Shown here one piece after another: positions 18,601 through 27,092 of a stretch of 64,000 nucleotides of DNA. The stretch lies in the NCBI RefSeq assembly GCF_002009175.1, contig NZ_CP018047.1:3844001-3908000 (forward strand), read 5' to 3'. The notes below the pieces were generated by a model that saw only the letters and a list, made by a program, of their open reading frames with translations, was not told where the DNA came from and ran no database searches. The translations under genes and the position numbers were made by a program. The DNA is from Streptomyces niveus. Its GTDB lineage: Bacteria > Actinomycetota > Actinomycetes > Streptomycetales > Streptomycetaceae. Each line of letters opens with the position of its first letter. The first letter of the stretch is position 1.

Positions 18601-20022
18601 CTACAACGTGCGCAGCAGCACCGCCGGTTGCTCCACGCAGTCCGCGACGTACCGGAGGAAGCCGCCCGCCGTACCGCCGTCGCAGACCCGGTGGTCGAAG
18701 GTGAGGGAGAGCTGGACGACCTGGCGGACGGCCAGCTCGCCCCGGTGCACCCACGGCTTGGCGACGATGCGGCCGATACCGAGCATGGCCGCCTCGGGGT
18801 GGTTGATGATCGGCGTGGAGCCGTCGACACCGAACACGCCGTAGTTGTTCAGCGTGAACGTGCCGCCGGTCAGATCGCCGGGCGTCAGCGTCCCGGACCT
18901 GCCCGCCTCCGTCAGCCGGGCGAACTCGGCGCTCAGCGACTCCGCCGAACGGCTCTGCGCGTCCCGTACGACGGGGACGACGAGTCCGCGATCCGTCTGG
19001 GCGGCGAAGCCGAGATGGATGTCGCGCAGCCGGACGATCTCCCTGGCCTCCGTGTCCACCGTGGAGTTGAGCTCCGGGAACCGGGCGAGGGCTGCCGTGC
19101 AGATCCGCGCCAGCAGGGCGATGAGGGAGATCTTCGGGCCGCCCGCCGCGTTGGCCGCCGTCCTGGCCGCCATCAGCTCCGTCGCGTCCGCGTCGACCCA
19201 GCAGGTCGCCTCCGGGATCTCGCGGCGGCTGCGGCTGAGCTTGTCGGCGACCGCGCCCCGAACGCCGCGCAGCGGTACGCGCTCGGTGACGGGCCCGGCG
19301 GCGGAGGCACCTGACGTGCCGTTCACAGCGGAGGCGGGGGCGGGAGTCGTGGCGGGTGCCTGCGCGGCCTGCTCGATCCGCTCGATGGCCAGCTCGACAT
19401 CGCACCGCAGGATCAGCCCGTCCCGGCCCGAGCCCGCCAGCGCCCTGAGGTCGAGCCCGTTCTGCCGGGCCAGCCGCCGCACCAGGGGCGAGATGACCGG
19501 AACGGGCCCCGACCGATCGGACGCGGAATCCGGCGCGGGTGCGGGAGCGGGTGCCTGCATCGGCGCGGGCGCGGGTGCCGGATCGACGACCACGGCGGGA
19601 GCCACCGAAGCGACGGGCGAGGCCGCCGGGCGGAGCCGGCGCCGCCGCGCGGCGGGCGCGCCCGTGCCGTATCCGACCAGCACATTGCCCGACGTCTCGG
19701 CCGGTCCGGCGCCCTTGCCCGCCGAGGCCGTCTCCGTACCCGTACCCGAACCCGTGGCGGCCGGCGCCGACTCCGACGCCCCCACCGCCACCGTCAGCAG
19801 CGGCGCGCCGACCGGCAGCTCCGTGCCCTCCTCGCCGTACCGCGCGGTCACCACGCCCCCGTAGGGACACGGCACCTCCACCATCGCCTTGGCCGTCTCG
19901 ACCTCGACGACCGGCTGGTCGATCGCGACGACATCGCCGACCGCCACCAGCCAGCGGACGATCTCGGCCTCGGTCAGTCCCTCACCGAGATCCGGCAGCT
20001 TGAATTCGAGCACCTGCGCCAT
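18601..20022 (-). CDS. bkdC: 2-oxo acid dehydrogenase E2 (dihydrolipoamide acyltransferase)
   Basis: 473 residues. Lipoyl domain at 1-78 with lipoylated K45 in VEVETAKAMVEVP. A long Ala/Pro linker follows, then a peripheral-subunit-binding domain (VISPLVRRLARQNGLDLRALAGSGRDG, about 175-210), a second linker, and the catalytic acyltransferase domain to the end. The last contains FDHRVCDGGTAGGF, the HxxxDG active site. Only one lipoyl domain is present. With the two E1 genes upstream it forms a branched-chain keto acid dehydrogenase-type complex supplying short branched acyl-CoA primers for fatty acids and polyketides. Its start overlaps the E1 beta stop by one base. No E3 gene is nearby. Confidence 0.9.
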   Translation of the reverse strand: MAQVLEFKLPDLGEGLTEAEIVRWLVAVGDVVAIDQPVVEVETAKAMVEVPCPYGGVVTARYGEEGTELPVGAPLLTVAVGASESAPAATGSGTGTETASAGKGAGPAETSGNVLVGYGTGAPAARRRRLRPAASPVASVAPAVVVDPAPAPAPMQAPAPAPAPDSASDRSGPVPVISPLVRRLARQNGLDLRALAGSGRDGLILRCDVELAIERIEQAAQAPATTPAPASAVNGTSGASAAGPVTERVPLRGVRGAVADKLSRSRREIPEATCWVDADATELMAARTAANAAGGPKISLIALLARICTAALARFPELNSTVDTEAREIVRLRDIHLGFAAQTDRGLVVPVVRDAQSRSAESLSAEFARLTEAGRSGTLTPGDLTGGTFTLNNYGVFGVDGSTPIINHPEAAMLGIGRIVAKPWVHRGELAVRQVVQLSLTFDHRVCDGGTAGGFLRYVADCVEQPAVLLRTL

Positions 20023-21053
20023 CAGCTGTCCGCCTCCCACTGAAGCCGCGCGACCGCGTCCAGCACCCGGTCCACACCCGGCAGATGGTGCTGTTCCAGC
20101 ATCGGCGGCGGATACGGGATGTCGAATCCGGCGACCCGCAGGACCGGCGCCTCCAGATGGTGGAAGCACCGCTCGGTGATCCGGGCGGCGATCTCCCCGC
20201 CGGGCCCGCCGAAACCGTTGGACTCGTGGACGACCACCGCACGCCCCGTGCGCCGTACGGAGGCGACGACCGTCTCGTCGTCGAAGGGCACCAGCGAGCG
20301 CAGATCGACCACTTCCAGGTCCCAGCCCTCCGCGCGCGCCGCCTCCGCCGCCTCCATACAGACGGTGAGGGAGGGGCCGTACGTGACGAGCGTGGCGCTC
20401 CGGCCCGTACGCCGCACGACGGCCCGGCCGATCGGCTCCACCGTGGCGGGCGCCTCCGGCGACCACTGCGCCTTCGACCAGTACAGCCGCTTGGGCTCCA
20501 GGAAGACCACCGGGTCGTCGGACGCGATGGCGGCCCGCAGCAGCCCGTACGCGTCGTCGACCGTCGCCGGGGTGACGACATGGAGGCCGGGCGTCGCCAT
20601 GTAGTACGCCTCGGAGGAATCGCTGTGGTGCTCGACGCCGCCGATCCCGCCGCCGTACGGCACACGGATGGTGATCGGCATCGGCAGCGCACCGCGCGTG
20701 CGGTTGCGCATCTTGGCGACATGGCTGGTCAGCTGCTCGAACGCCGGATAGGCGAAGGCGTCGAACTGCATCTCCACGACGGGCCGCAGCCCGTACATCG
20801 CCATGCCGACGGCCGTCCCGAGGATGCCCGCCTCGGCCAGCGGCGTGTCCGTGCAGCGGTCCTCGCCGAACTCGGCGGCGAGTCCGTCGGTGACCCGGAA
20901 GACTCCGCCGAGCGCGCCGACGTCCTCTCCGAGGACGTGCACGGTCGGGTCCTCGGCCATCGCGTCGCGCATCGCGCGCTGCAACGCCTGTGCCATGGTG
21001 GCGGGCTTCGCCGCCTTGGCGGTCTTCGCGGCCGTCGCGGCAACGGTGGTCAT
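20022..21053 (-). CDS. bkdB: 2-oxo acid dehydrogenase E1 beta subunit
   Basis: 343 residues, transketolase-like beta chain that completes the ThDP site of E1. Typical features are VHVLGEDVGALGGVFRVTDGL, DTPLAEAGILGTAVGMAMYGLRPVVEMQF, the IRVPYGGGIGGVEHHSDSSEA segment with the active-site His pair, and the C-terminal transketolase domain with ESNGFGGPGGEIAA. ATG at 21053 overlaps the stop of E1 alpha (ATGA). The first ~20 residues are an Ala/Lys/Thr-rich extension. Likely heterotetramer partner of the 21050-22231 product. Confidence 0.92.
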   Translation of the reverse strand: MTTVAATAAKTAKAAKPATMAQALQRAMRDAMAEDPTVHVLGEDVGALGGVFRVTDGLAAEFGEDRCTDTPLAEAGILGTAVGMAMYGLRPVVEMQFDAFAYPAFEQLTSHVAKMRNRTRGALPMPITIRVPYGGGIGGVEHHSDSSEAYYMATPGLHVVTPATVDDAYGLLRAAIASDDPVVFLEPKRLYWSKAQWSPEAPATVEPIGRAVVRRTGRSATLVTYGPSLTVCMEAAEAARAEGWDLEVVDLRSLVPFDDETVVASVRRTGRAVVVHESNGFGGPGGEIAARITERCFHHLEAPVLRVAGFDIPYPPPMLEQHHLPGVDRVLDAVARLQWEADS

Positions 21054-22231
21054 CGCGCCTCTCCCTGCCCGGGTGCGTCGTCGGCCGGCTCGGCCGACGC
21101 GTCCAGCTCGGCCCGCAACTGGGCGGCCTGCTCGCGCAGTTGCGAGGTCTGCTCGGCGTAGACGTGCGCGAAGATGTCCATGGGGTCCAGCTCCGGCTCG
21201 GCGTTCATCCGGTCGCGGAGCCGCGCGGCCATCGCGTCGGCGTCCTCGGCGGCCTCTCTGATCCCGTTCTCGTCGAGCATCCCGCGCTCCGTCAGCTCGT
21301 GCTCCAGCAGCCGGACCGGGTCGTGCGCGCGCCACGCCTCGACCTCGGCGTCACCGCGGTAGCGCGTCGCGTCGTCCGCGTTCGTATGAGCGTCGATGCG
21401 GTAGGTCACGGCCTCGATGAGCGTCGGGCCGCCACCGCTCCTGGCCCGCCGCACGGCCTCGGCGAGCACCGTGTGCACGGCCGGCGCGTCGTTCCCGTCG
21501 ACCAGCCTGCCCGGCATTCCGTAGCCGACGGCCTTGTGGGCCAGCGACGGCGCCGCGGTCTGCTTGGCGAGGGGGACGGAGATGGCGAAGCCGTTGTTCT
21601 GCACGAGGAAGACGACCGGGGCGTTCCACACGGCGGCGAAGTTCAGCGCCTCGTGGAAGTCGCCCTCGCTGGTGCCGCCGTCGCCGACCAGGGCGAGCGC
21701 GACCACGTCGTCACCCTTCAGGCGCGCGGCGTGCGCCAGCCCCACGGCGTGCGGGAGCTGGGTGGCCAGCGGTGTGGAGAGCGGGGCGATGCGGTGCTCG
21801 CGCGGGTCGTAGCCCGTGTGCCAGTCGCCGCGCAGCAGCGTGAGCGCCTGGACGGGGTCGAGGCCGCGCGCCACGACCGCGAGGGTGTCGCGGTAGCTGG
21901 GGAAGAGCCAGTCCTGCTCCTGGAGCACCAGGGCCGCGGCGACCTCGCAGGCCTCCTGGCCGGTGCTCGACGGGTAGACGGCCAGCCGGCCCTGCTTGGT
22001 GAGGGCGGTGGCCTGCGCGTTGAACCGACGGCCGCGGACCAGCTCCGCGTAGAGCCGCAGCAGCAGCTCGGGGTCGGCGTCCGCCACAGCTTCCGTACCC
22101 AGTACGCGGTACGGCTCGCGGTCGGGGAGCAACGGGGCGGGGTCCGTGCGGGGCTGCCACGCCGGGGGCGGGGTGGACCGGTGGACGACGGCACCCGGGG
22201 GCTCCTGGACCGTCGTGCTGCTCTTCTTCAA
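21050..22231 (-). CDS. bkdA: 2-oxo acid dehydrogenase E1 alpha subunit
   Basis: 393 residues. ThDP-binding alpha chain; the motif ALVGDGGTSEGDFHEALNFAAVWNAPVVFLVQNN is clear. STGQEACEVAAALVL and YRDTLAVVARGL are family segments, and the phosphorylation-loop region is seen as TYRIDAHTNADDATRYR. It resembles the E1 alpha at 1-663 but is a separate paralogue. The TTG at 22231 has GAGGAGG eight bases upstream and is preferred; the GTG at 22240 overlaps that site. First gene of a bkdA-bkdB-bkdC unit. Divergent from an AsnC/Lrp regulator, which probably senses branched-chain amino acids and controls it, as BkdR does in Pseudomonas. Confidence 0.9.
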   Translation of the reverse strand: MKKSSTTVQEPPGAVVHRSTPPPAWQPRTDPAPLLPDREPYRVLGTEAVADADPELLLRLYAELVRGRRFNAQATALTKQGRLAVYPSSTGQEACEVAAALVLQEQDWLFPSYRDTLAVVARGLDPVQALTLLRGDWHTGYDPREHRIAPLSTPLATQLPHAVGLAHAARLKGDDVVALALVGDGGTSEGDFHEALNFAAVWNAPVVFLVQNNGFAISVPLAKQTAAPSLAHKAVGYGMPGRLVDGNDAPAVHTVLAEAVRRARSGGGPTLIEAVTYRIDAHTNADDATRYRGDAEVEAWRAHDPVRLLEHELTERGMLDENGIREAAEDADAMAARLRDRMNAEPELDPMDIFAHVYAEQTSQLREQAAQLRAELDASAEPADDAPGQGEAR

Positions 22232-22291
22232 CGCGTGCACCTCCTCATGGGAGCGGGCATGGGCGGCGCATGAGTGTGGTGCGCCTCACCT

Positions 22292-22306
22292 ACCGATTGT
22301 TCGGTT
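22292..22306. promoter_or_regulatory. Near copy of the paa operator in the bkdA/asnC divergent region
   Basis: ACCGATTGTTCGGTT matches 14 of 15 bases of the operator found at 25239-25253 before paaN, in the same orientation. It lies in the 175-bp divergent region between bkdA and the AsnC regulator. The shared TetR regulator may also act here. Confidence 0.45.
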
Positions 22307-22339
22307 GCCGAGCCATTTTGGCTACTGGCGGCTTCAGCC

Positions 22340-22348
22340 TGTGGACAA
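22340..22348 (-). promoter_or_regulatory. DnaA box
   Basis: TTGTCCACA on the minus strand, an exact match to the Streptomyces DnaA-box consensus, in the intergenic region between bkdA and asnC. Confidence 0.55.
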
Positions 22349-22406
22349 ACGGTTCTGCACAGCCTGAGATGGGCACAAGGTGTCCACGAGCGGAGAGGTG
22401 GGGGAC

Positions 22407-22919
22407 ATGGCGGCTGAACAAATGGCCGAGGACTGGGAGCGCGCCGGGCAGGAACTCCCGCCCCGGCCGCTGGACGCGATCGACCGGGACATCCTGCGGA
22501 TCCTCCAGACCGACGGCCGCGCGTCGATACGGTCGGTGGCCGAGCGCGTCCATGTCTCGCGCGCCAACGCGTACGCCCGGATCAACCGGCTCATCGAGGA
22601 CCGTGTCATCCGCGGCTTCGGCGCCCGGATCAACCACGAACGGGCAGGTCAGGGCGCCTCCGCGTACATCACGCTGAAGATCGTGCAGAACTCGTGGCGC
22701 ACCGTGCGCGAACAGCTCCAGGAGCTGCCGGGAGCCACGCACATCGCCCTGGTCAGCGGCGATTTCGACGTGCTGCTGCTGGTCCACGCCCCGGACAACC
22801 GGACGCTGCGCGAGCTGGTCCTCACACGGCTCCAGTCGATCCCCGAGGTGCTGTCCACGCGCACCCTGCTGGTCTTCGAGGAGACCGACCTCGACCGGAC
22901 GGCTCCGCCCGCGCCCTGA
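22407..22919 (+). CDS. AsnC/Lrp-family transcriptional regulator
   Basis: 170 residues. Winged HTH near the N-terminus (LDAIDRDILRILQTDGRASIRSVAERVHVSRANAYARINRLIEDRVIRGF, about 26-75) and a ligand-binding RAM domain (ASAYITLKIV ... THIALVSGDFDVLLLVHAPDNRTLRELV). It is divergent from bkdA, so it most likely senses a branched-chain amino or keto acid and controls bkdABC. ATG at 22407 is chosen because GGAGAGG lies eight bases upstream; GTG 22380 and ATG 22422 are alternatives. Confidence 0.88.
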   Translation: MAAEQMAEDWERAGQELPPRPLDAIDRDILRILQTDGRASIRSVAERVHVSRANAYARINRLIEDRVIRGFGARINHERAGQGASAYITLKIVQNSWRTVREQLQELPGATHIALVSGDFDVLLLVHAPDNRTLRELVLTRLQSIPEVLSTRTLLVFEETDLDRTAPPAP

Positions 22920-22967
22920 GCGGGCGGCGGGCGTGCCTTCCCGGTTCCCCGGGGCCTCCCGAAAGCG

Positions 22968-23561
22968 CTACGACTCCGTGCGCAGCCCGTCGAACGCCAT
23001 CCGTACGACCGCCTCGGCCACCTGGTCGCTGTCGTAGCCGCCGGCCGCCTGCGGCCGGTACCACTCGACCAGTGAGTTGATCATGCCGAAGAGCAGCCTC
23101 GTCGCCAGCCGGATGTCCATGTCCGCGCGGAGGTCCCCGTCGTTCGCCGCCGCCTTGAGCAGATCGGCGACCCGCTGGTCGAACTCCCGCCGCCGCTCCA
23201 TGGCCCAGCGCTCGGTCCTGGTGTTGCCGCGCACCCGCAGCAGCAGCGTCACATAGGGCAGCTCCGCCACCAGGACCTCGACCGTGCGGCGCGTCACGTA
23301 CTCGACCCGCTCGACGGCCCTGCCCCGTCCGGCGCCCGGCTCGTCGAGGATCCCGAAGAGGCCGTCGATGGCCCGGCTGACCGCACGGCGCAGCAGTTCC
23401 TCCTTGCCCGCCACATGGTGGTAGATCGAGGACTTGGAGATACCGGCGGCCTTCGACAGATGCTCCATGGACGTGCCGTCGTAGCCGCGTTCGTTGAAGA
23501 CGCCGACCGCGACGGTCAGCAGTGTCTCCGGGGTGTACGTGTCCCGCCTGGCGGTCGTCAT
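22968..23561 (-). CDS. TetR-family regulator, probable PaaR-like repressor of phenylacetate genes
   Basis: 197 residues. HTH at about 12-57 (LLTVAVGVFNERGYDGTSMEHLSKAAGISKSSIYHHVAGKEEL) and a helical ligand-binding C-terminus. Its ATG overlaps the stop of paaH (ATGA), so it is co-transcribed from the promoter region at 25091-25333. That region holds the 18-bp palindrome also found before paaA. By analogy with the TetR-type PaaR of Thermus, which recognises CNAACGNNCGTTNG, this protein would repress paa genes until phenylacetyl-CoA accumulates. The operator here matches that pattern with one mismatch. Assignment to these sites is inference. Confidence 0.75.
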   Translation of the reverse strand: MTTARRDTYTPETLLTVAVGVFNERGYDGTSMEHLSKAAGISKSSIYHHVAGKEELLRRAVSRAIDGLFGILDEPGAGRGRAVERVEYVTRRTVEVLVAELPYVTLLLRVRGNTRTERWAMERRREFDQRVADLLKAAANDGDLRADMDIRLATRLLFGMINSLVEWYRPQAAGGYDSDQVAEAVVRMAFDGLRTES

Positions 23562-25090
23562 GAGCCCGCCCCTTCCGAGGACGCGACCTCGGCGGCGGCG
23601 CGCCGGCGCAGCGCCTGCGAGGCGGCGTACCGGCCGGACGGATACTCCTCGTGGAGCCGCTCCAGCAGATACAGCGTCCGGTCGGCCCCCAGCTCCGCGC
23701 CCCAGTCGAGCGGCCCGCGCGGGTAGTTCACCCCGAGCCGCATCGCGGTGTCGATGTCCTCGGCCGCCGCGACTCCGCGCGCCTCCGCGTCGAGCGCGAA
23801 GTCGACGAGCATGGCGACCGTACGGCCCACGATCATGCCGGGGACGTCGGCGATCACGCTGACCCGCTTGCCGAGCGCCTGGAAGAGGCCGACGGCCGTA
23901 CGGAGGGATTCCTCGGCCACCGTGGCGGACGGCGCCAGGGCTATCCGGGTCGCGGTGCGGTAGTCGAGCGCGAGATCGAAGTGGATCAGCCGGAGGTCGG
24001 AGTTGTCCGCGGCCTCGCCGTCCGTGAGGAAGAGCCTTGTGCCGCAGGGCAGTTCGAGCCAGCCGGGGAATCCGGGAACGGCGTCCTCCTTACGTATGAC
24101 CTCGATCCCGGCCTCTTCGATCAGCCCGGGCAGCGCGCCCGCGGCGAACAGCTCACCCTGGACGACCACGGACGACGGCGGGTCGGCGGGCGGCGCGGTG
24201 TGCGGTACGGGGGCGGGGGCGCCGTCCTCGTAGGAGAACCAGCCCCGGCCCGACTTGCGGCCGAGACCGCCCGACTCCACGAGGCGCCGCTGGGCGAGCG
24301 ACGGCGTGAACTTCGGGTCCTGGTAGAAGGATTCCCAGACGGAGCGGGTGACCGCCTCGTTGACGTCCTGGCCGATGAGATCGGTCAGTTCGAAGGGGCC
24401 CATCCGGAAGCCGCCCGACTCGCGCAGGACGGCGTCGATGGTCGCGGGGTCTGCGGCCCGCTCCTCGTACAGGCGCAGCGCCTCGGCGTAGTAGGGGCGG
24501 GCGACGCGGTTCACGATGAAGCCCGGGGTGTCGGCGCAGCGCACCGGTGTCTTGCCCCACGCCGCCGCTGTCGCCCACGCGCGCGTGGCCGCCGTCTCCT
24601 CGGTCGCGTGACCGCTGACCACCTCGACGAGCGGCAGGAGCGGCGCCGGGTTGAAGAAGTGCAGGCCGACGAAGCGGCCGGGACGGCGCAGGGCGCCGGC
24701 GACGGCCGTGACGGAGAGGGAGGAGGTGTTGGTTGCTAGCAGACAGTCGTCGGCGACGATCTCCTCCAGCGCCGCGAACAGCTCCTGTTTGACCGCCAGT
24801 TGTTCCAGGACGGCTTCCACGACGAGCGCGGCGTCGGCGAGTTCGGACAGTTCGGCGGCGGGGAGCAGCCTGGCCTTGGCGCTGTCGCGGGCACCTGCGT
24901 CCAGCCTGCCCTTCTCGGTCAGCCGGTCAAGCCGGGCTCCGACGGCCTCGGCCGCCTGCTGGGCCCGGCCCGGCAGGGCGTCGTAGAGGCGCACGGGATG
25001 GCCGGCGACAAGAGCCACCTGGGCGATTCCCTGTCCCATCGTGCCGGTGCCGACCACCGCGACGACGCGGGAGCGCTCGATTGCAGTCAT
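23558..25090 (-). CDS. paaH: 3-hydroxyacyl-CoA dehydrogenase (3-hydroxyadipyl-CoA dehydrogenase type)
   Basis: 510 residues. NAD-binding Rossmann domain with VAVVGTGTMGQGIAQ (residues 9-23). The 3HCDH signature (FVGLHFFNPAPLLPLVEVV, about 135-155) and a first C-terminal domain around 185-285 (TPGFIVNRVARPYYAEALRLYEE ... GPFELTDLIGQDVNEAVT) are clear. A second, degenerate C-terminal domain follows (~420-495). The double C-terminal domain and length fit PaaH, which oxidises 3-hydroxyadipyl-CoA in phenylacetate catabolism; a 3-hydroxybutyryl-CoA role cannot be excluded. AGGAGG lies nine bases before the ATG. It is divergent from paaN and overlaps the TetR gene. Confidence 0.85.
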   Translation of the reverse strand: MTAIERSRVVAVVGTGTMGQGIAQVALVAGHPVRLYDALPGRAQQAAEAVGARLDRLTEKGRLDAGARDSAKARLLPAAELSELADAALVVEAVLEQLAVKQELFAALEEIVADDCLLATNTSSLSVTAVAGALRRPGRFVGLHFFNPAPLLPLVEVVSGHATEETAATRAWATAAAWGKTPVRCADTPGFIVNRVARPYYAEALRLYEERAADPATIDAVLRESGGFRMGPFELTDLIGQDVNEAVTRSVWESFYQDPKFTPSLAQRRLVESGGLGRKSGRGWFSYEDGAPAPVPHTAPPADPPSSVVVQGELFAAGALPGLIEEAGIEVIRKEDAVPGFPGWLELPCGTRLFLTDGEAADNSDLRLIHFDLALDYRTATRIALAPSATVAEESLRTAVGLFQALGKRVSVIADVPGMIVGRTVAMLVDFALDAEARGVAAAEDIDTAMRLGVNYPRGPLDWGAELGADRTLYLLERLHEEYPSGRYAASQALRRRAAAEVASSEGAGS

Positions 25091-25230
25091 GAAACCGATC
25101 CTCCTGTATGAACTTCCACCGCGGTACGGGACCTCCGCAACGAGGCCGGTCCGGGGCGCCGATCCGCCGGAACTGACCGGAACGGGACCGTCCGCGACGG
25201 CGGGAAAACACGGGTTTTCCACAGCCCCCC

Positions 25231-25258
25231 TTGTCCCGACCGATCGTTCGGTTACTCT
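25231..25258 (+). promoter_or_regulatory. paaN promoter with PaaR-type operator filling the spacer
   Basis: TTGTCC (25231-25236) and TACTCT (25253-25258) are 16 bp apart. The 18-bp element 25236-25253, which reads AACCGAACGATCGGTCGG on the minus strand, lies exactly between them. The same 18-mer occurs at 30051-30068 before paaA. Bound repressor would exclude RNA polymerase from this promoter and probably from the divergent paaH promoter. Confidence 0.7.
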
Positions 25259-25333
25259 AACTCTGTCCGTTGCCCGTGTCCCGCTGTCCCACTTGTCCCC
25301 CTCCCGCCCAGCTCGACGAGGAGTTGGTCAGTC

Positions 25334-27043
25334 ATGGCCGCCCAGCTCAGCCCCCAGCAGCTCAACGAGAAGCACCGGCCCACGCTCGACCGGGCCCTCG
25401 ACGCGATCCGTACGCGCGCCTACTGGTCGCCGCACCCCGAGCACCCGAAGGCGTACGGCGAGAGCGCGCCGGCCGACGGCCTGGCCGCGTTCAAGGCCCT
25501 GCACGGCACCCGTTTCGATCTGGACCAGCCGGGGACCGACGGCTGGACGGGCGGCGAGAGGTCGCCGTACGGCCCTGAGCTCGGCGTCGAGTATCCGCAC
25601 GCCGACATCGACGTCCTGCTGCCCGCCATGCGCGCGGGCATGGGCGCCTGGCGCGCGGCGGGACCCGAGACGCGTGCCCTGGTCAGCCTGGAGATCCTGG
25701 CCCGGATCAGCGCCCGCACCCACGAGTTCGCCCACGCCGTGATGCACACCAGCGGGCAGGCGTTCATGATGGCGTTCCAGGCGGGCGGGCCGCACGCCCA
25801 GGACCGCGGCCTGGAGGCGGTGGCGTACGCGTATCAGGAGCAGACCCGCACCCCCGCCGAGGCCGACTGGTCCAAGCCGCAGGGCAAGCGCGATCCCCTG
25901 GAGTTGCGGAAGTCGTTCGCGGCGGCGCCGCGCGGCGTCTCGCTGCTGATCGGCTGCAACACCTTCCCGACGTGGAACGGCTATCCGGGCCTGTTCGCCT
26001 CGCTGGCCACCGGCAATCCGGTCCTGGTCAAGCCGCACCCCCGCGCGGTGCTGCCCCTCGCCCTCACGGTGCGGGTGGCCCGCGAGGTCCTCGCCGAGTC
26101 CGGCTTCGACCCGAATCTCGTCGCCCTGGCCACCGAGCGCCCCGGCGAGGGCATCGCCAAGACCCTGGCGGTCCGGCCCGAGGTCAGGATCATCGACTAC
26201 ACCGGGTCCACCGCCTTCGGCGACTGGCTGGAGACCAACGCCCGCCAGGCACAGGTCTACACGGAGAAGGCCGGCGTCAACACGGTCCTCGTGGACTCCA
26301 CCGACGACTACAAGGGCATGCTGGCCAATCTGGCCTTCTCGCTCTCGCTCTACAGCGGCCAGATGTGCACCACCCCGCAGAATCTGCTCATCCCGCGCGA
26401 CGGCATCACGACGGACGCGGGCCCGAAGTCGTACGACGAGGTGGTCGCCGACCTGGCGGCCTCCGTGAGCGGTCTGCTCGGCGACGACGCCCGCGCCAAC
26501 GGCCTCCTGGGCGCGCTGGTCAACCCGGACGTGAAGGCGAGGCTGGACGCCGCCGCCGATCTGGGCGACGTGGCGCTCGCCTCGCGCGAGATCGCCAACC
26601 CGGACTTCCCGGACGCGGTGGTCCGCACACCGGCGATCGTGAAGTCCGACGGCTCGCGCAAGCAGTGGGACGCGGCGGAGGGCGGATACGGCTCCGAGGC
26701 GCCGTATCTCGCCGAGTGCTTCGGCCCGGTCTCGTTCGCCGTCGCCGTGGACTCCACCGAGGAGGCGCTGGAGCTGCTGCGCCTGACGGTGCGCGACAAG
26801 GGCGCGATGACGGTCGGCGCGTACACGACCTCGGAGGAGACGGAGCGCGCGGTCGAGGACGTCTGTCTGGAGGAGCTGGCCCAGCTCTCCCTGAATCTGA
26901 CGGGTGGCGTCTATGTGAACCAGACGGCGGCCTTCTCCGACTTCCACGGCTCCGGCGGCAACCCGGCGGCGAACGCGGCGCTGTGCGACGCGGCCTTCGT
27001 GGCCAACCGCTTCCGCACGGTGGAGGTCCGCCGCCAGGGCTGA
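25334..27043 (+). CDS. paaN: Phenylacetate degradation protein PaaN (aldehyde dehydrogenase family)
   Basis: 569 residues, aldehyde-dehydrogenase-fold protein of the PaaN type. It likely handles the ring-opened semialdehyde of the phenylacetyl-CoA pathway, as the PaaZ dehydrogenase part does. It shows GVSLLIGCNTFPTWNGYPGLFASLATGNPVLVKPH, the cofactor-binding region; DYTGSTAFGDWLE and YTEKAGVN; and the catalytic Cys345 in SGQMCTTPQN. No hotdog-type hydratase domain is fused, unlike E. coli PaaZ. A GAGGAG site precedes the ATG. It is divergent from paaH/TetR and carries the shared operator in its promoter. Confidence 0.88.
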   Translation: MAAQLSPQQLNEKHRPTLDRALDAIRTRAYWSPHPEHPKAYGESAPADGLAAFKALHGTRFDLDQPGTDGWTGGERSPYGPELGVEYPHADIDVLLPAMRAGMGAWRAAGPETRALVSLEILARISARTHEFAHAVMHTSGQAFMMAFQAGGPHAQDRGLEAVAYAYQEQTRTPAEADWSKPQGKRDPLELRKSFAAAPRGVSLLIGCNTFPTWNGYPGLFASLATGNPVLVKPHPRAVLPLALTVRVAREVLAESGFDPNLVALATERPGEGIAKTLAVRPEVRIIDYTGSTAFGDWLETNARQAQVYTEKAGVNTVLVDSTDDYKGMLANLAFSLSLYSGQMCTTPQNLLIPRDGITTDAGPKSYDEVVADLAASVSGLLGDDARANGLLGALVNPDVKARLDAAADLGDVALASREIANPDFPDAVVRTPAIVKSDGSRKQWDAAEGGYGSEAPYLAECFGPVSFAVAVDSTEEALELLRLTVRDKGAMTVGAYTTSEETERAVEDVCLEELAQLSLNLTGGVYVNQTAAFSDFHGSGGNPAANAALCDAAFVANRFRTVEVRRQG

Positions 27044-27061
27044 TGCCGGACACGATCCGGG

Positions 27062-27087
27062 GCCCGGCCGTCCAACGGCGGCCGGGC
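27062..27087. terminator. Hairpin terminator between convergent paaN and the rRNA/tRNA methyltransferase gene
   Basis: GCCCGGCCG (27062-27070) pairs with CGGCCGGGC (27079-27087) over an 8-base loop. It lies in the 49-bp gap between two convergent stops. Confidence 0.6.
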
Positions 27088-27092
27088 GCCGG

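Noticed and set aside
18464..19870. 771-residue reading frame upstream of the MobA domain
   Set aside because: It is the antisense-frame shadow of the E2 gene, rich in Arg/Gly/Ala. The MobA motif starts at the ATG at 18463.
25213..25221. TTTTCCACA as a DnaA box
   Set aside because: One mismatch to the consensus and isolated; not counted with the exact boxes.
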